NCBI RefSeq assembly: GCF_027498035.1
Contig: NZ_CP114978.1
Location: 1,550,001-1,614,000, forward strand
Direction: 5' to 3'
Origin: Pseudoxanthomonas sp.
Lineage (GTDB): Bacteria > Pseudomonadota > Gammaproteobacteria > Xanthomonadales > Xanthomonadaceae
Length of the DNA stretch: 64,000 bases
Shown here: positions 49,159 to 57,291 of the stretch, piece after piece
Layout: every line of letters begins with the position of its first letter
Numbering within the stretch: position 1 is the first letter of the stretch
Position numbers and translations under genes: made by a program
Notes under the pieces: generated by a model
Seen by the model: the letters and a program-made list of their open reading frames with translations, nothing else
Database searches by the model: none
What the model was told of the DNA's origin: nothing

Positions 49159-49729
49159 CGCTGGCCGCCGGACACAACCAACCGGTGTAACGGATCAACA
49201 GGCCGATCCACGGCAGCGCCACATCGACGGCGAAGGTGTAACGCCCACCTTCGGCCGATTCACGCGCCTGGGCGCCGGCGAACCAGCGTGCGGGCAGCGG
49301 CAGGCCCAGCACGCGCACCCGCCGGACCTGCCATGCCAGGGCCTGGCCCTGCTGGACAAGCGCGAAGCCGAACGTGACCAGTCCCAGTCGTTCGCACAGC
49401 AGGTCGCCCTGCTGCCAGAGCGTGGAAGCCATGACGTGGCGGCCGAACGTGCGGCGCCAGTGCTCCCGATCCTGTTGCCGGCCAAAGGTCACCGCGACCG
49501 GCACTGCACCGGCGGGCGGCAATCGCGTCGCCCAGGCCATCAATCGGGCCAGCGGATGGTGCCCGCGCAGCACGGTCCCCTGCCCGCGCCAGCACTGCTG
49601 GTCCGCGCTGGCATGCAGCGCCTGCACCGGTTCGGGCAGCGCATCGAAAGCCACATCACCCAAGACGCGCTTGAACAGCGGTACGGCGACCTCTGGCACA
49701 GCGGTCAGGTTGAAGTGGCTGGCATCCAT
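49151..49729 (-). CDS. DUF4166 domain protein
   Basis: A 192-residue protein covered by DUF4166: PLFKRVLGDVAFDALPEPVQ, LHASADQQCWRGQGTVLRG, VAVTFGRQQDREHWRRTFG and LPLPARWFAGAQARES are characteristic stretches. Function is unknown; in other bacteria the domain is often found fused to saccharopine-dehydrogenase-like or SDR proteins, or beside DCC proteins as here. No signal peptide or helix is seen. It lies 23 bases after the pgeF stop. Confidence 0.85.
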   Translation of the reverse strand: MDASHFNLTAVPEVAVPLFKRVLGDVAFDALPEPVQALHASADQQCWRGQGTVLRGHHPLARLMAWATRLPPAGAVPVAVTFGRQQDREHWRRTFGRHVMASTLWQQGDLLCERLGLVTFGFALVQQGQALAWQVRRVRVLGLPLPARWFAGAQARESAEGGRYTFAVDVALPWIGLLIRYTGWLCPAASDE

Positions 49730-49752
49730 GGCCGAAGGCGTGCGCGTCGCGC

Positions 49753-50520
49753 TCAGGCGCTACGCCACACCAGCGTCGCCAGGCGTCCGGTGCGTGCATC
49801 GCGCCGGTGCGAGTAGAAGCGCTGCGGATCGCTGATCGTGCACAGGCCGCCACCGTGGACATCGTCCACGCCGACCGCCGCCAGCCGGCGCCGCGCCAGC
49901 GCGTACAGATCCACCCGCCAATGGCCCGGCCGGGTTGCCGTGAACGCGGCCGTCGCGCCGGGATCGGCCACGGTGAAGGCGTCGAACACCTCCTGCCCGA
50001 TTTCGTAGGCCTGCGGCCCCGCCGCCGGGCCCAACCAGGCGCGGAGGCGTGCGGCCGGTGTGTCCATCGCGGCAACCGTGGCTTCCAGCACGCCATCGGC
50101 CAGCCCGCGCCAGCCGGCGTGGGCGGCCGCCACTTCACTGCCATCAGCAGCGGCGAACACCACCGGCAGGCAGTCGGCGGTCAGGATCGCCAGGACCACG
50201 TTGGCCTCGGACGTCCGTGACGCATCGGCTTGTGGCTCATCGGCCAGCGAACGTGGCTGGCCCAGCAGCGCATCGAAGCGCTCCACGCCGGTGCCGTGGA
50301 CCTGGCGCAACCAGTGCGGCAGCGATGGCAGGCCGGCCAGCGCGACCAGTGCGGCGCGGTTGGCCTCCACCTGCGCTGGCACATCGCCGTTGGCCGCGCT
50401 GCGGTTGCCCAGGTTGAACTGGTCGAACGGTGCCTGCGAGCCACCCGCGCCGAAGCGCAGCGTGGTGAAGGCCTGCACGCCCGGCGGCGCCGGCCAGTCC
50501 GCGGGCAGGAGCGCGCTCAC
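49753..50520 (-). CDS. pgeF: Laccase-domain purine nucleoside phosphorylase/peptidoglycan editing factor
   Basis: A 255-residue copper/zinc protein of the YfiH/multicopper-oxidase-like family. TADCLPVVFA, AAAHAGWRGLADGVLEATV and DLYALARRRL carry the His and Cys metal ligands; FYSHRRDARTGR is the closing motif. Relatives act on purine nucleosides (LACC1-like) or prevent wrong muropeptide incorporation. The start is best at GTG 50520 (opening VSALLPADWPAPPGV, as in relatives), ten bases after the rluD stop; in-frame upstream codons to 50562 would overlap rluD. The order rluD-pgeF is conserved in gammaproteobacteria. Confidence 0.92.
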   Translation of the reverse strand: MSALLPADWPAPPGVQAFTTLRFGAGGSQAPFDQFNLGNRSAANGDVPAQVEANRAALVALAGLPSLPHWLRQVHGTGVERFDALLGQPRSLADEPQADASRTSEANVVLAILTADCLPVVFAAADGSEVAAAHAGWRGLADGVLEATVAAMDTPAARLRAWLGPAAGPQAYEIGQEVFDAFTVADPGATAAFTATRPGHWRVDLYALARRRLAAVGVDDVHGGGLCTISDPQRFYSHRRDARTGRLATLVWRSA

Positions 50521-50530
50521 CAGGGCAGGC

Positions 50531-51535
50531 TCACTTACCCTTGTGCGCGGCCGCATCGGCACGCAGCGCGGCCATCAGGGCCAGCATGTCGGCCGGGACC
50601 GGGGCACTGGTGCGGACCGGCTCGCCGGTGGTCGGGTGCTTGAACTCCAGCGTTTCGGCATGCAGCGCCTGGCGACGGAAGCCACGCAGCTGGGCCGTCA
50701 GTTCCTCATCGGCGCCGCGCGGCAGGCGCAGCGGACCGCCGTACAGCGGGTCGCCCACGATGGGGAAGCGCAGGTGCGCCATGTGCACGCGGATCTGGTG
50801 GGTGCGGCCGGTTTCCAGGCGGCACTCGACCGCGGTATGGCCGCGGAAGCGTTCGCGCAGGCGCACATGGGTGACCGCGTCGCGGCCGTCCTCGCGCACC
50901 GCCATCTTCAGGCGATCACGCGGATGGCGGTCGATGGCCGCATCGACCGTGGCGCCCGAGACCATCGCCCCCACCGCCACGGCCAGGTACTGGCGGTGCA
51001 CTTCACGCGCCGACAGCTGGGCCACCAGCGAGGTATGGGCCGGCAGGCTGCGGGCCACCACCATGACGCCGGAAGTGTCCTTGTCCAGGCGGTGCACGAT
51101 GCCCGCGCGCGGCAGCGCCGACAGCGACGGGTCAAAATGCAGCAGGCCGTTGACCAGGGTGCCGCTCGGATTGCCCGCACCCGGATGGACGACCAGTCCG
51201 GCCGGCTTGTTCAGGACGATGACCTCGCTGTCCTGGTACAGGATCTCCAGCGGGATGTCCTCGGGCAGCGCGTGGGTCTGGGTGTCCAGCACAGCGGTCA
51301 GGCTGGCGACCTGTCCGGGGGTGACCAGATCGCGCGGACGCACGCTCTGGCCATCCAGCAGGGCGTCGCCGGACTTGACCCATTCGGCCAGGCGCGAGCG
51401 CGAGAATTCAGGGAACAGCTCGGCCAGGACCGCGTCGAAACGGCGTCCGGCTGCGTGCGCGGGCACCTGGGCGGTGCGCGGACCCTCGGTGTTGGAGGAG
51501 TCCAGCAAGGTGTCGTCGTCGGGGGCAGCAGTCAT
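50531..51535 (-). CDS. rluD: 23S rRNA pseudouridine synthase D
   Basis: A 334-residue enzyme modifying the three uridines of helix 69 in 23S rRNA. An S4 RNA-binding domain lies at about 30-90 (RRFDAVLAELFPEFSRSRL). The catalytic loop is HRLDKDTSG with Asp151. The C-terminal ETGRTHQIRVHMAHLRFPI is the second RluD signature. It is divergent from bamD with about 106 bases between, as in E. coli, and followed by pgeF. The C-terminal tail (ALRADAAAHKGK) is short. Confidence 0.95.
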   Translation of the reverse strand: MTAAPDDDTLLDSSNTEGPRTAQVPAHAAGRRFDAVLAELFPEFSRSRLAEWVKSGDALLDGQSVRPRDLVTPGQVASLTAVLDTQTHALPEDIPLEILYQDSEVIVLNKPAGLVVHPGAGNPSGTLVNGLLHFDPSLSALPRAGIVHRLDKDTSGVMVVARSLPAHTSLVAQLSAREVHRQYLAVAVGAMVSGATVDAAIDRHPRDRLKMAVREDGRDAVTHVRLRERFRGHTAVECRLETGRTHQIRVHMAHLRFPIVGDPLYGGPLRLPRGADEELTAQLRGFRRQALHAETLEFKHPTTGEPVRTSAPVPADMLALMAALRADAAAHKGK

Positions 51536-51641
51536 TTCGTCAAGGGTTCTTCGATATCGGTTGGCCGGACATTCATGGCCCGGCAGCCGCCTAGGCTATC
51601 ATCGCCCCCTCGTTTCCCCGATGCGGTCCAGCCGCCTGCCC

Positions 51642-52520
51642 ATGTCCCAGCGCTTCGCAGCCCAGTACACCCGCCCCACCGTCCGCATCATGTTCCTGCT
51701 CCTGGTGGTGGCCGTCGCGGCCACTGGCTGCGGCCGCAACAAGAAGGACAGGGCCCAGGAATCCCGCCCGGTCGAGACCATCTACAGCGAAGCGCACACC
51801 GATATGACGCGCGCCAACTGGAGCGGTGCAGAAAAGCAGTTCCAGGCGCTGACCGCCCAGTATCCCTACGGCCCGTATACCGAGCAGGCCCAGATGGAAA
51901 TGGCCTACGCCCAGTACAAGGCCGGCAAGATGGACGATGCGGTGTCCAGCATCGACCGTTACCTGCGCACCTACCCCACCCAGCGCAACGTGCCCTACAT
52001 GTACTACCTGCGCGGCCTGGCCAACTCCAGCCGTGACACGGTGTTCCTGCAGAAGGTCTGGCGCCTGGATTCCAGCCGCCGCGACCTGTCCACGCCGCTG
52101 CAGGGTTACAGCGACTTCAACACCGTCTCCGAGCGCTACCCCAACAGCCGCTACGCCAACGATGCGCGCCTGCGCATGATCAAGCTGCGCAACACGTTCG
52201 CCCGCCACGAAATGGACAGCGCCCTGTACTACCTGCACCGCGGCGCCTACACCGCTGCCGTCGGCCGCGCCAAGTACATCCTGGAAACCTACCCGCAGAG
52301 CGAGTACCAGTACGACGCGGTCGCCGCCCTGGGCGCGGCCTACACCAAGCTGGGCAACAAGACCCTGGCCGACGACGCCCGCCGCGTGCTGGAAATGAAC
52401 GACCCGCAGCATCCGTGGTTGACCGGCCACTGGCCCGACTACCCGTGGACCATCCGCAAGCTCAACCCGTTCGCCGGCGAGAAATCCGCGCTGGACAACG
52501 AGGACGTGCGCAAGAACTGA
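51642..52520 (+). CDS. bamD: Outer-membrane assembly lipoprotein BamD
   Basis: A 292-residue essential lipoprotein of the BAM complex. A signal peptide with FLLLVVAVAATGC gives the lipidated Cys30. Five TPR-like repeats are recognisable (YSEAHTDMTRANWSGAEKQF, YTEQAQMEMAYAQYKAGKMD, YPNSRYANDARLRMIKLRNT and onward). The long C-terminal part beyond residue 250 (HPWLTGHWPDYPWTIRKLNP) is typical of xanthomonads. An in-frame ATG seven codons upstream (51621) is possible. It is divergent from rluD and ends at a strong terminator. Confidence 0.95.
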   Translation: MSQRFAAQYTRPTVRIMFLLLVVAVAATGCGRNKKDRAQESRPVETIYSEAHTDMTRANWSGAEKQFQALTAQYPYGPYTEQAQMEMAYAQYKAGKMDDAVSSIDRYLRTYPTQRNVPYMYYLRGLANSSRDTVFLQKVWRLDSSRRDLSTPLQGYSDFNTVSERYPNSRYANDARLRMIKLRNTFARHEMDSALYYLHRGAYTAAVGRAKYILETYPQSEYQYDAVAALGAAYTKLGNKTLADDARRVLEMNDPQHPWLTGHWPDYPWTIRKLNPFAGEKSALDNEDVRKN

Positions 52521-52821
52521 TCTGCTTCCACGGATCAAAAGAAGGGGCCGCAAGGCCCCTTTTTCTTTGGCTGCACGCACGATCCGCTTTGGCCTTAGCC
52601 AAGACCCCAGAACGCGTCCAGGCAGAGCCGTAACCAGCGCCTGAAGCCGCGCCAGGCCGCGGCTTGCACCTGACCAGCGCAATGCCCAGCCAAGCTGTCG
52701 CACCGACCATCATCGCCAATCCAATCGCGCCCCATTGCCAACCACCGCCGCACGCTGCATCAAGCAAGGCAAAGCGCATCGGCACGATTGAAATCAAGCC
52801 GAGGAAGATGCGTCCTTGCAT
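52462..52821 (-). CDS. Possible small membrane protein after nadE
   Basis: An open frame of 119 codons, 21 bases past the nadE stop. The first 55 residues contain two hydrophobic stretches (FLGLISIVPMRFALL and AIGLAMMVGATAWLGIALV), like a small inner-membrane protein. The rest runs through the bamD terminator and ends 59 bases antisense to bamD, with a composition unlike coding DNA. Only the N-terminal half may be a remnant or a real gene. I do not recognise it. Confidence 0.3.
   Translation of the reverse strand: MQGRIFLGLISIVPMRFALLDAACGGGWQWGAIGLAMMVGATAWLGIALVRCKPRPGAASGAGYGSAWTRSGVLAKAKADRACSQRKRGLAAPSFDPWKQISSCARPRCPARISRRRTG
52536..52566 (+). terminator. Rho-independent terminator of bamD
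   Basis: An eight-base stem (AAGGGGCC and its complement) with a GCAA loop, followed by TTTTTCTTT, 21 bases past the bamD stop. The A-rich left flank lets it work for minus-strand transcripts too. Confidence 0.88.
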
Positions 52822-52842
52822 CGCAGCGCTCCGGTGTCCCGG

Positions 52843-54483
52843 TCAGGCCGGATAACGGTTGCTGATCGGATAGCGACGTTCGCGGCCGAAGGCACGCTGG
52901 GAGACCTTGGGGCCGGGCGCGGCCTGCTGGCGCTTCCATTCGTTGACGCGCACCAGCCGCAGCATGCGTTTGACCACTTCGGCGTCGAAGCCGGCGGCGA
53001 TGATCTCGGCCTGCGACTGCTCCAGGTCCACGTAACGGAACAGGATCGCATCCAGCACGTCGTAGGGCGGCAGCGAATCCTGGTCCAGCTGGTTCTCGCG
53101 CAACTCGGCCGAGGGTGGACGGTCGATCACCGCCTGCGGGATCACCGGCGCGCCACCGACGGTGTTGCGCCAGCGCGCCAATGCGAACACCTCGGTCTTG
53201 TACAGATCCTTGATCGGCGCATAGCCACCGCACATGTCGCCGTAGATGGTGGCGTAGCCGACCGCGTACTCGCTCTTGTTGCCGGTGGTCAGCAGCAGGC
53301 CGCCGAACTTGTTGGACAGCGCCATCATGATCGCGCCACGCACACGCGACTGCAGGTTCTCTTCGGTGGTGTCGACCCCGCGCCCTTCGAACAACGGCGA
53401 CAACGCCTCCAGGAAACCGGTGAACGCACCTTCGATGGCGATGGTCTCCATGCGCACGCCCAGTGCCTTGCACTGTTCCTCCGCCAGGGAATTGGAAAGG
53501 CCCGCGGTGTAGCGCGACGGCAGGCGCACGGCGGTGACGTTGTCCGCGCCCAGTGCATCGACGGCCATGGCCAGCACGATGGACGAATCGATGCCGCCGG
53601 ACAAACCCACCCAGGTCTTGCTGAAGCCGTTCTTGCCGCAGTAGTCGGCAATGCCACGCACCACCGCGCGCCAGGCCAGTGCGTCGCGGCTCTCGTCGCC
53701 TTCGTCCTGCCATTGCACCGGGGTGAACGCGCGTGACTGCGCGTCGTAGTCCACCACCAGCCATTGCTCGGTGAACGCAGAAGCGGCCGGCGAAATTTCG
53801 CCGTTGCCGCTGGCCACCACCGATGCACCATCGAACACCAGCGCATCCTGCCCGCCGACCACGTTGAGGTAGGCCAGGGCCACGCCGGTTTCACCCACGC
53901 GCTGGGCCAGCAGCGCATCGCGCTGGGCATGCTTGTTGTGCTCGAACGGCGAGGCGTTGGGCACCAGCACCAGCTGCGCGCCCTGCTTGGCCGTATCGGC
54001 CAGAGGTTCTGCGAACCACAGGTCCTCGCAGATCACCACGCCGACCGGCACGCCCTTGACCTCAAACACGCACGACCCGCCATCCGGATCGACGTGGAAG
54101 TAACGGCGCTCGTCGAAGACGTTGTAGTTGGGCAGCTCGCGCTTGCGGTAGTTGGCAAGGATCGCGCCATCGCGCAGCACGCAGGCCGCGTTGTAGAGGA
54201 CGCTACCGGCACTTTCCGGCCAGCCGACCACCGCGGTGATGCCACCGGTGGCGGCCCTGGCCACTTCCTCCATCGCGGCATGGCAGTCGGCCAGGAACGA
54301 GGGCCGCATCAGCAGGTCTTCCGGCGGGTAACCGCTCAGCGCCAACTCCGGGAACAGCACCAGGTCGGCGCCGTATTCGTCACGCGCCACCGCGATCTGC
54401 TCGATGATGCGCCTGGTATTTCCGGCCAGGTCACCGACCGGGAAATCGAACTGCGCCATCGCGATGCGGAGCGTTGCGGACAT
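52843..54483 (-). CDS. nadE: Glutamine-dependent NAD+ synthetase
   Basis: A 546-residue two-domain enzyme that amidates NaAD to NAD+. The N-terminal nitrilase domain supplies ammonia from glutamine with the triad Glu46 (FPELALSGYP), Lys114 (NYRKRELPNY) and Cys152 (VVICEDLWF). The C-terminal synthetase has the PP-loop GLSGGIDSSIVLAMA near residue 290. The shorter ammonia-only NadE of enterics lacks the first domain. The start MSATLRIAMAQFDFPVGDLA is standard. It is monocistronic, with a GTAG doublet upstream. Confidence 0.96.
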   Translation of the reverse strand: MSATLRIAMAQFDFPVGDLAGNTRRIIEQIAVARDEYGADLVLFPELALSGYPPEDLLMRPSFLADCHAAMEEVARAATGGITAVVGWPESAGSVLYNAACVLRDGAILANYRKRELPNYNVFDERRYFHVDPDGGSCVFEVKGVPVGVVICEDLWFAEPLADTAKQGAQLVLVPNASPFEHNKHAQRDALLAQRVGETGVALAYLNVVGGQDALVFDGASVVASGNGEISPAASAFTEQWLVVDYDAQSRAFTPVQWQDEGDESRDALAWRAVVRGIADYCGKNGFSKTWVGLSGGIDSSIVLAMAVDALGADNVTAVRLPSRYTAGLSNSLAEEQCKALGVRMETIAIEGAFTGFLEALSPLFEGRGVDTTEENLQSRVRGAIMMALSNKFGGLLLTTGNKSEYAVGYATIYGDMCGGYAPIKDLYKTEVFALARWRNTVGGAPVIPQAVIDRPPSAELRENQLDQDSLPPYDVLDAILFRYVDLEQSQAEIIAAGFDAEVVKRMLRLVRVNEWKRQQAAPGPKVSQRAFGRERRYPISNRYPA

Positions 54484-54560
54484 GGGTCACCTGGAGCGAA
54501 GGAAGCGGGAAGACCCCTGCATTATTTCAGAATGCCGCATCGTGACCACGGCGGCGCCCT

Positions 54561-54655
54561 GTAGGGTGAAGCTTGTGGCAGTCCCATCTTGGGGACTCCT
54601 CTGCTCTTCGTTCAGATCATCGGGAAAGCTCCCAGCGGAGCAAGCTCCGCTCTAC
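54561..54655. repeat. GTAG-type palindromic repeat doublet (degenerate)
   Basis: GTAGGGTGAAGCTTGTGGCA at 54561-54580 faces the inverse ...GCAAGCTCCGCTCTAC ending at 54655, between the nadE and helicase genes. The inner sequence (GGGACTCCTCTGCTCTTCG) resembles the spacer of the 25706 doublet, so the whole unit, not just the arms, is conserved. The left arm has diverged more than the right. Confidence 0.75.
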
Positions 54656-54689
54656 AGGGGACCGTTGCCAGGAATAGGCCTCCCATGGG

Positions 54690-56699
54690 TCACGGAACGC
54701 CGCCGAAGAACGCCTGCACGTCAGCCACCTCGCGGGTGCGGGAAAACGGCGGCAACGATTGCATGAAGGTGCGGCCATAGGCTTTGGTCGACAGGCGCGG
54801 GTCGCACAGCACCAGCACACCGCGATCCGACTCGCTGCGGATCAAGCGGCCCACGCCCTGCTTGAGCGCGATCACCGCCTGCGGCAGTTGTTCATCGCGG
54901 AATGGATTACCGCCGGCGTTGCGGATGGCTTCCAGCTTGGCTTCGAACACCGGATCGTCCGGCGCGGCGAAGGGCAGCTTGTCGATCACCACCACGCTGA
55001 GCGCCTCGCCGACCACGTCGACGCCTTCGCGAAAACTGGCCGAACCCAGCAGCACGCCGTTGCCCGACTCGCGGAATCGCTGCAGCAGCGTCGCGCGCGG
55101 CGCCTGGCCCTGCACGAACAGCGGCCATGGCGCATCGCGCAGGGCTTCGGCCGCTTCGCGCAGCGCACGGTGCGAGGCGAACAACAGGAACGCGCGCCCG
55201 TTCGAAGCATGCAGCACCGGCAGCAGCGCAGCGATCAAGGCGGTGCCGTAGCCGCGTGCATTCGGATCCGGCAGTCCGGGCGGCTGGTAGCACAGCGCCT
55301 GGCGCGGCCAGTCGAACGGGCTGGGTTGCAGCAGCGTGTGCGGATCATCCAGGCCCAGGCGCGTGGCGATGTGGTCGAAGCCATCACCAATGGTCAGAGT
55401 GGCCGAGGTGAAGATCCAGGCCGCGTGCGAATCCTGCCGGTGCTGGCGCAACGGCCCGGATACATCCAGCGGCGTGCGCTGGCAACGGAACGCGCGCGGC
55501 GTGAGTTCGTACCAGAACACATCGGTGGACGGCATGCGCAGGCCGCCGTCCATGTCATCCAGCGGGAAATCATCGTTGGCATCGGCCTGCGCCGCAGGCA
55601 ACGGCAGTTCATCGGCCGACGGCTCGCCCAGCCAACGTTGCAGGCGGCCGGTGATGTCGCGCGCGCGCGCATACGCGGCGTCCAGCCCGGGCGCAGCCTG
55701 CGCCAACGGGCCCAGCACACGCCCGAGATCCTGCAGCGCGATCACCAGTGTGTCGAAGCCGTCGCGCACCGCGGGGCTACCCAGCGCGCGCTGGCGCGTG
55801 CCGCGTGGCGGCAACACTTCCATCGCCGCGCGCAGTTCGCGCAGTGAAAAATCCAGTGCGCGTGCCCATGGTTCGACCTGCGCCAGCGCGCCGGGGACCG
55901 CACGGCTTTCGGTGATGGCGTCGCGCACCAGTTCCTGCAACGGACGCAGGCCGAAGCCCTCGCCGAAGAAGTTGGCCGCCAGTTCCGGCAGCTGATGTGC
56001 TTCGTCGATGACGAAGGCCTGCGCGCCCGGCAGGATTTCGCCGAAGCCCTCCTGCTTGAGCGCCAGGTCGGCCAGCAGCAGGTGGTGGTTGACCACCACG
56101 ATGTCGGCGGCCTGCGCGCGCTGGCGCGCCTGGACGACGAAACAGTCGTCCCAGAACGGGCATTCGGTGCCCAGGCAGTTGTCCACGGTGGAGGTGACCA
56201 TGGGCAGCAGCGGCGAATCGTCCGGCAGGGATTCCAGCTCAGCCATGTCACCGTAACGGGTGCGGCCGCTCCAGACCACGATCCGCTGGAACTGATCGAC
56301 CTGGTCGCGGTTGGCGAACTGCGGCTCGCCGCGCGCCTGGCTCAGCCGGTAGCGGCACAGATAGTTGGATCGGCCCTTCAACAGCGCCGCGCTATGGCCC
56401 ACGCCGAGCGCGGCACGCACCCGCGGCAGGTCGCGGTGGTAGAGCTGGTCCTGCAGCGCGCGGGTGCCGGTGGACAGGATCGCCTTCATCCCCGACAACA
56501 GCACGGGCACCAGGTAAGCGAAGGTCTTGCCGGTGCCGGTGCCGGCTTCGGCCAGCAGTGTGTCGCGGGCGTCGAGCGCATCGGCAATCGCGCCGGTCAG
56601 GTTGAGCTGGGCATCCCGCGGGACGAACTGCTCCAGCCGGATCGCCAGCGCACCACCTTCGCCCAGCGCCTCGCGGCTGGCGTGCGACAGCTGCGACAT
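54690..56699 (-). CDS. ATP-dependent DNA helicase, YoaA/DinG (XPD-like) family
   Basis: A 669-residue superfamily 2 helicase with 5'-3' polarity expected. Walker A is EAGTGTGKTFAY (51-62). Four cysteines that hold the 4Fe-4S cluster are at 115, 175, 180 and 186. The DEAH box is at 232-235, and late motifs include GSASFREGVDVVGEALSVVV and QGVGRLIRSESDRG. YoaA works with DNA polymerase III chi in repair of stalled forks. The ATG at 56699 (MSQLSHASREAL) is chosen; codons upstream do not look coding. It follows the mrcB-lipoprotein pair on the same strand by 67 bases. Confidence 0.9.
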   Translation of the reverse strand: MSQLSHASREALGEGGALAIRLEQFVPRDAQLNLTGAIADALDARDTLLAEAGTGTGKTFAYLVPVLLSGMKAILSTGTRALQDQLYHRDLPRVRAALGVGHSAALLKGRSNYLCRYRLSQARGEPQFANRDQVDQFQRIVVWSGRTRYGDMAELESLPDDSPLLPMVTSTVDNCLGTECPFWDDCFVVQARQRAQAADIVVVNHHLLLADLALKQEGFGEILPGAQAFVIDEAHQLPELAANFFGEGFGLRPLQELVRDAITESRAVPGALAQVEPWARALDFSLRELRAAMEVLPPRGTRQRALGSPAVRDGFDTLVIALQDLGRVLGPLAQAAPGLDAAYARARDITGRLQRWLGEPSADELPLPAAQADANDDFPLDDMDGGLRMPSTDVFWYELTPRAFRCQRTPLDVSGPLRQHRQDSHAAWIFTSATLTIGDGFDHIATRLGLDDPHTLLQPSPFDWPRQALCYQPPGLPDPNARGYGTALIAALLPVLHASNGRAFLLFASHRALREAAEALRDAPWPLFVQGQAPRATLLQRFRESGNGVLLGSASFREGVDVVGEALSVVVIDKLPFAAPDDPVFEAKLEAIRNAGGNPFRDEQLPQAVIALKQGVGRLIRSESDRGVLVLCDPRLSTKAYGRTFMQSLPPFSRTREVADVQAFFGGVP

Positions 56700-56766
56700 C
56701 AGTACGTGTCGGCCCACGCCGCCGTGCGGCGCGGAGCCAGCGGCGGCGCGATCGACATGGTGCGGA

Positions 56767-57291
56767 TCACATCCGGTCGAAGCCGGCGACCGTGCAGCTG
56801 GCGATCTGCGCATGGGCCGAGGCCGCGTTCTGGTCTTCATTGCGGGCCAGCTGTGACTGCTCGATGGTGGCCCAGTGGCGACGGCACAGCGGGCCGGTCT
56901 TCGACCCCAGCGCCAGCGCCTTGCGCGACAGGGTTTCGGCACGGTCCCATTCGGCCAATGCCAGGGCGACCTCGGCACGTTCCTGCAGTACGGCCGGATC
57001 TTCCGGGCTCAGCAGCAGCGCCTGGTTGAGCGCATCGGCAGAAGCCTTCCAGTCACCGCGACGCTGGGCAGCGACGGATGCCTCGCGCAGGTCTTCGACC
57101 TCCGGGTCGCGCACCGGCTGGATCGCCAGTTCGCGGTCGTCGGCCTTGGCCACGGCCAGCACCGCATTGAGCGCCTGGGTCGGGGTGACCCGCGCCGGCG
57201 CGGGGGCGGGCGCCGGTGGCGGCTCGGTCACGCAGGCGGCCAGTGGCAAAAGCAGCGCGGCAGTCAGTACAAGACGGGTGGCGGCGTTCAT
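56767..57291 (-). CDS. TPR lipoprotein, candidate PBP1B activator (LpoP-like)
   Basis: A 174-residue lipoprotein. The signal peptide MNAATRLVLTAALLLPLAAC gives lipidated Cys20, followed by a Pro/Ala-rich stalk (PPPAPAPAPARVTP). Residues about 70-140 contain two TPR units (DWKASADALNQALLLSPEDP, AEVALALAEWDRAETLSRKA), and GPLCRRHWATIEQSQLAR closes the domain. Pseudomonas LpoP, an outer-membrane TPR lipoprotein encoded beside PBP1B and needed for its activity, has this architecture and position. The ATG overlaps the mrcB stop (ATGA), so the two are translated together. The match to LpoP is inference from architecture and context. Confidence 0.8.
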   Translation of the reverse strand: MNAATRLVLTAALLLPLAACVTEPPPAPAPAPARVTPTQALNAVLAVAKADDRELAIQPVRDPEVEDLREASVAAQRRGDWKASADALNQALLLSPEDPAVLQERAEVALALAEWDRAETLSRKALALGSKTGPLCRRHWATIEQSQLARNEDQNAASAHAQIASCTVAGFDRM

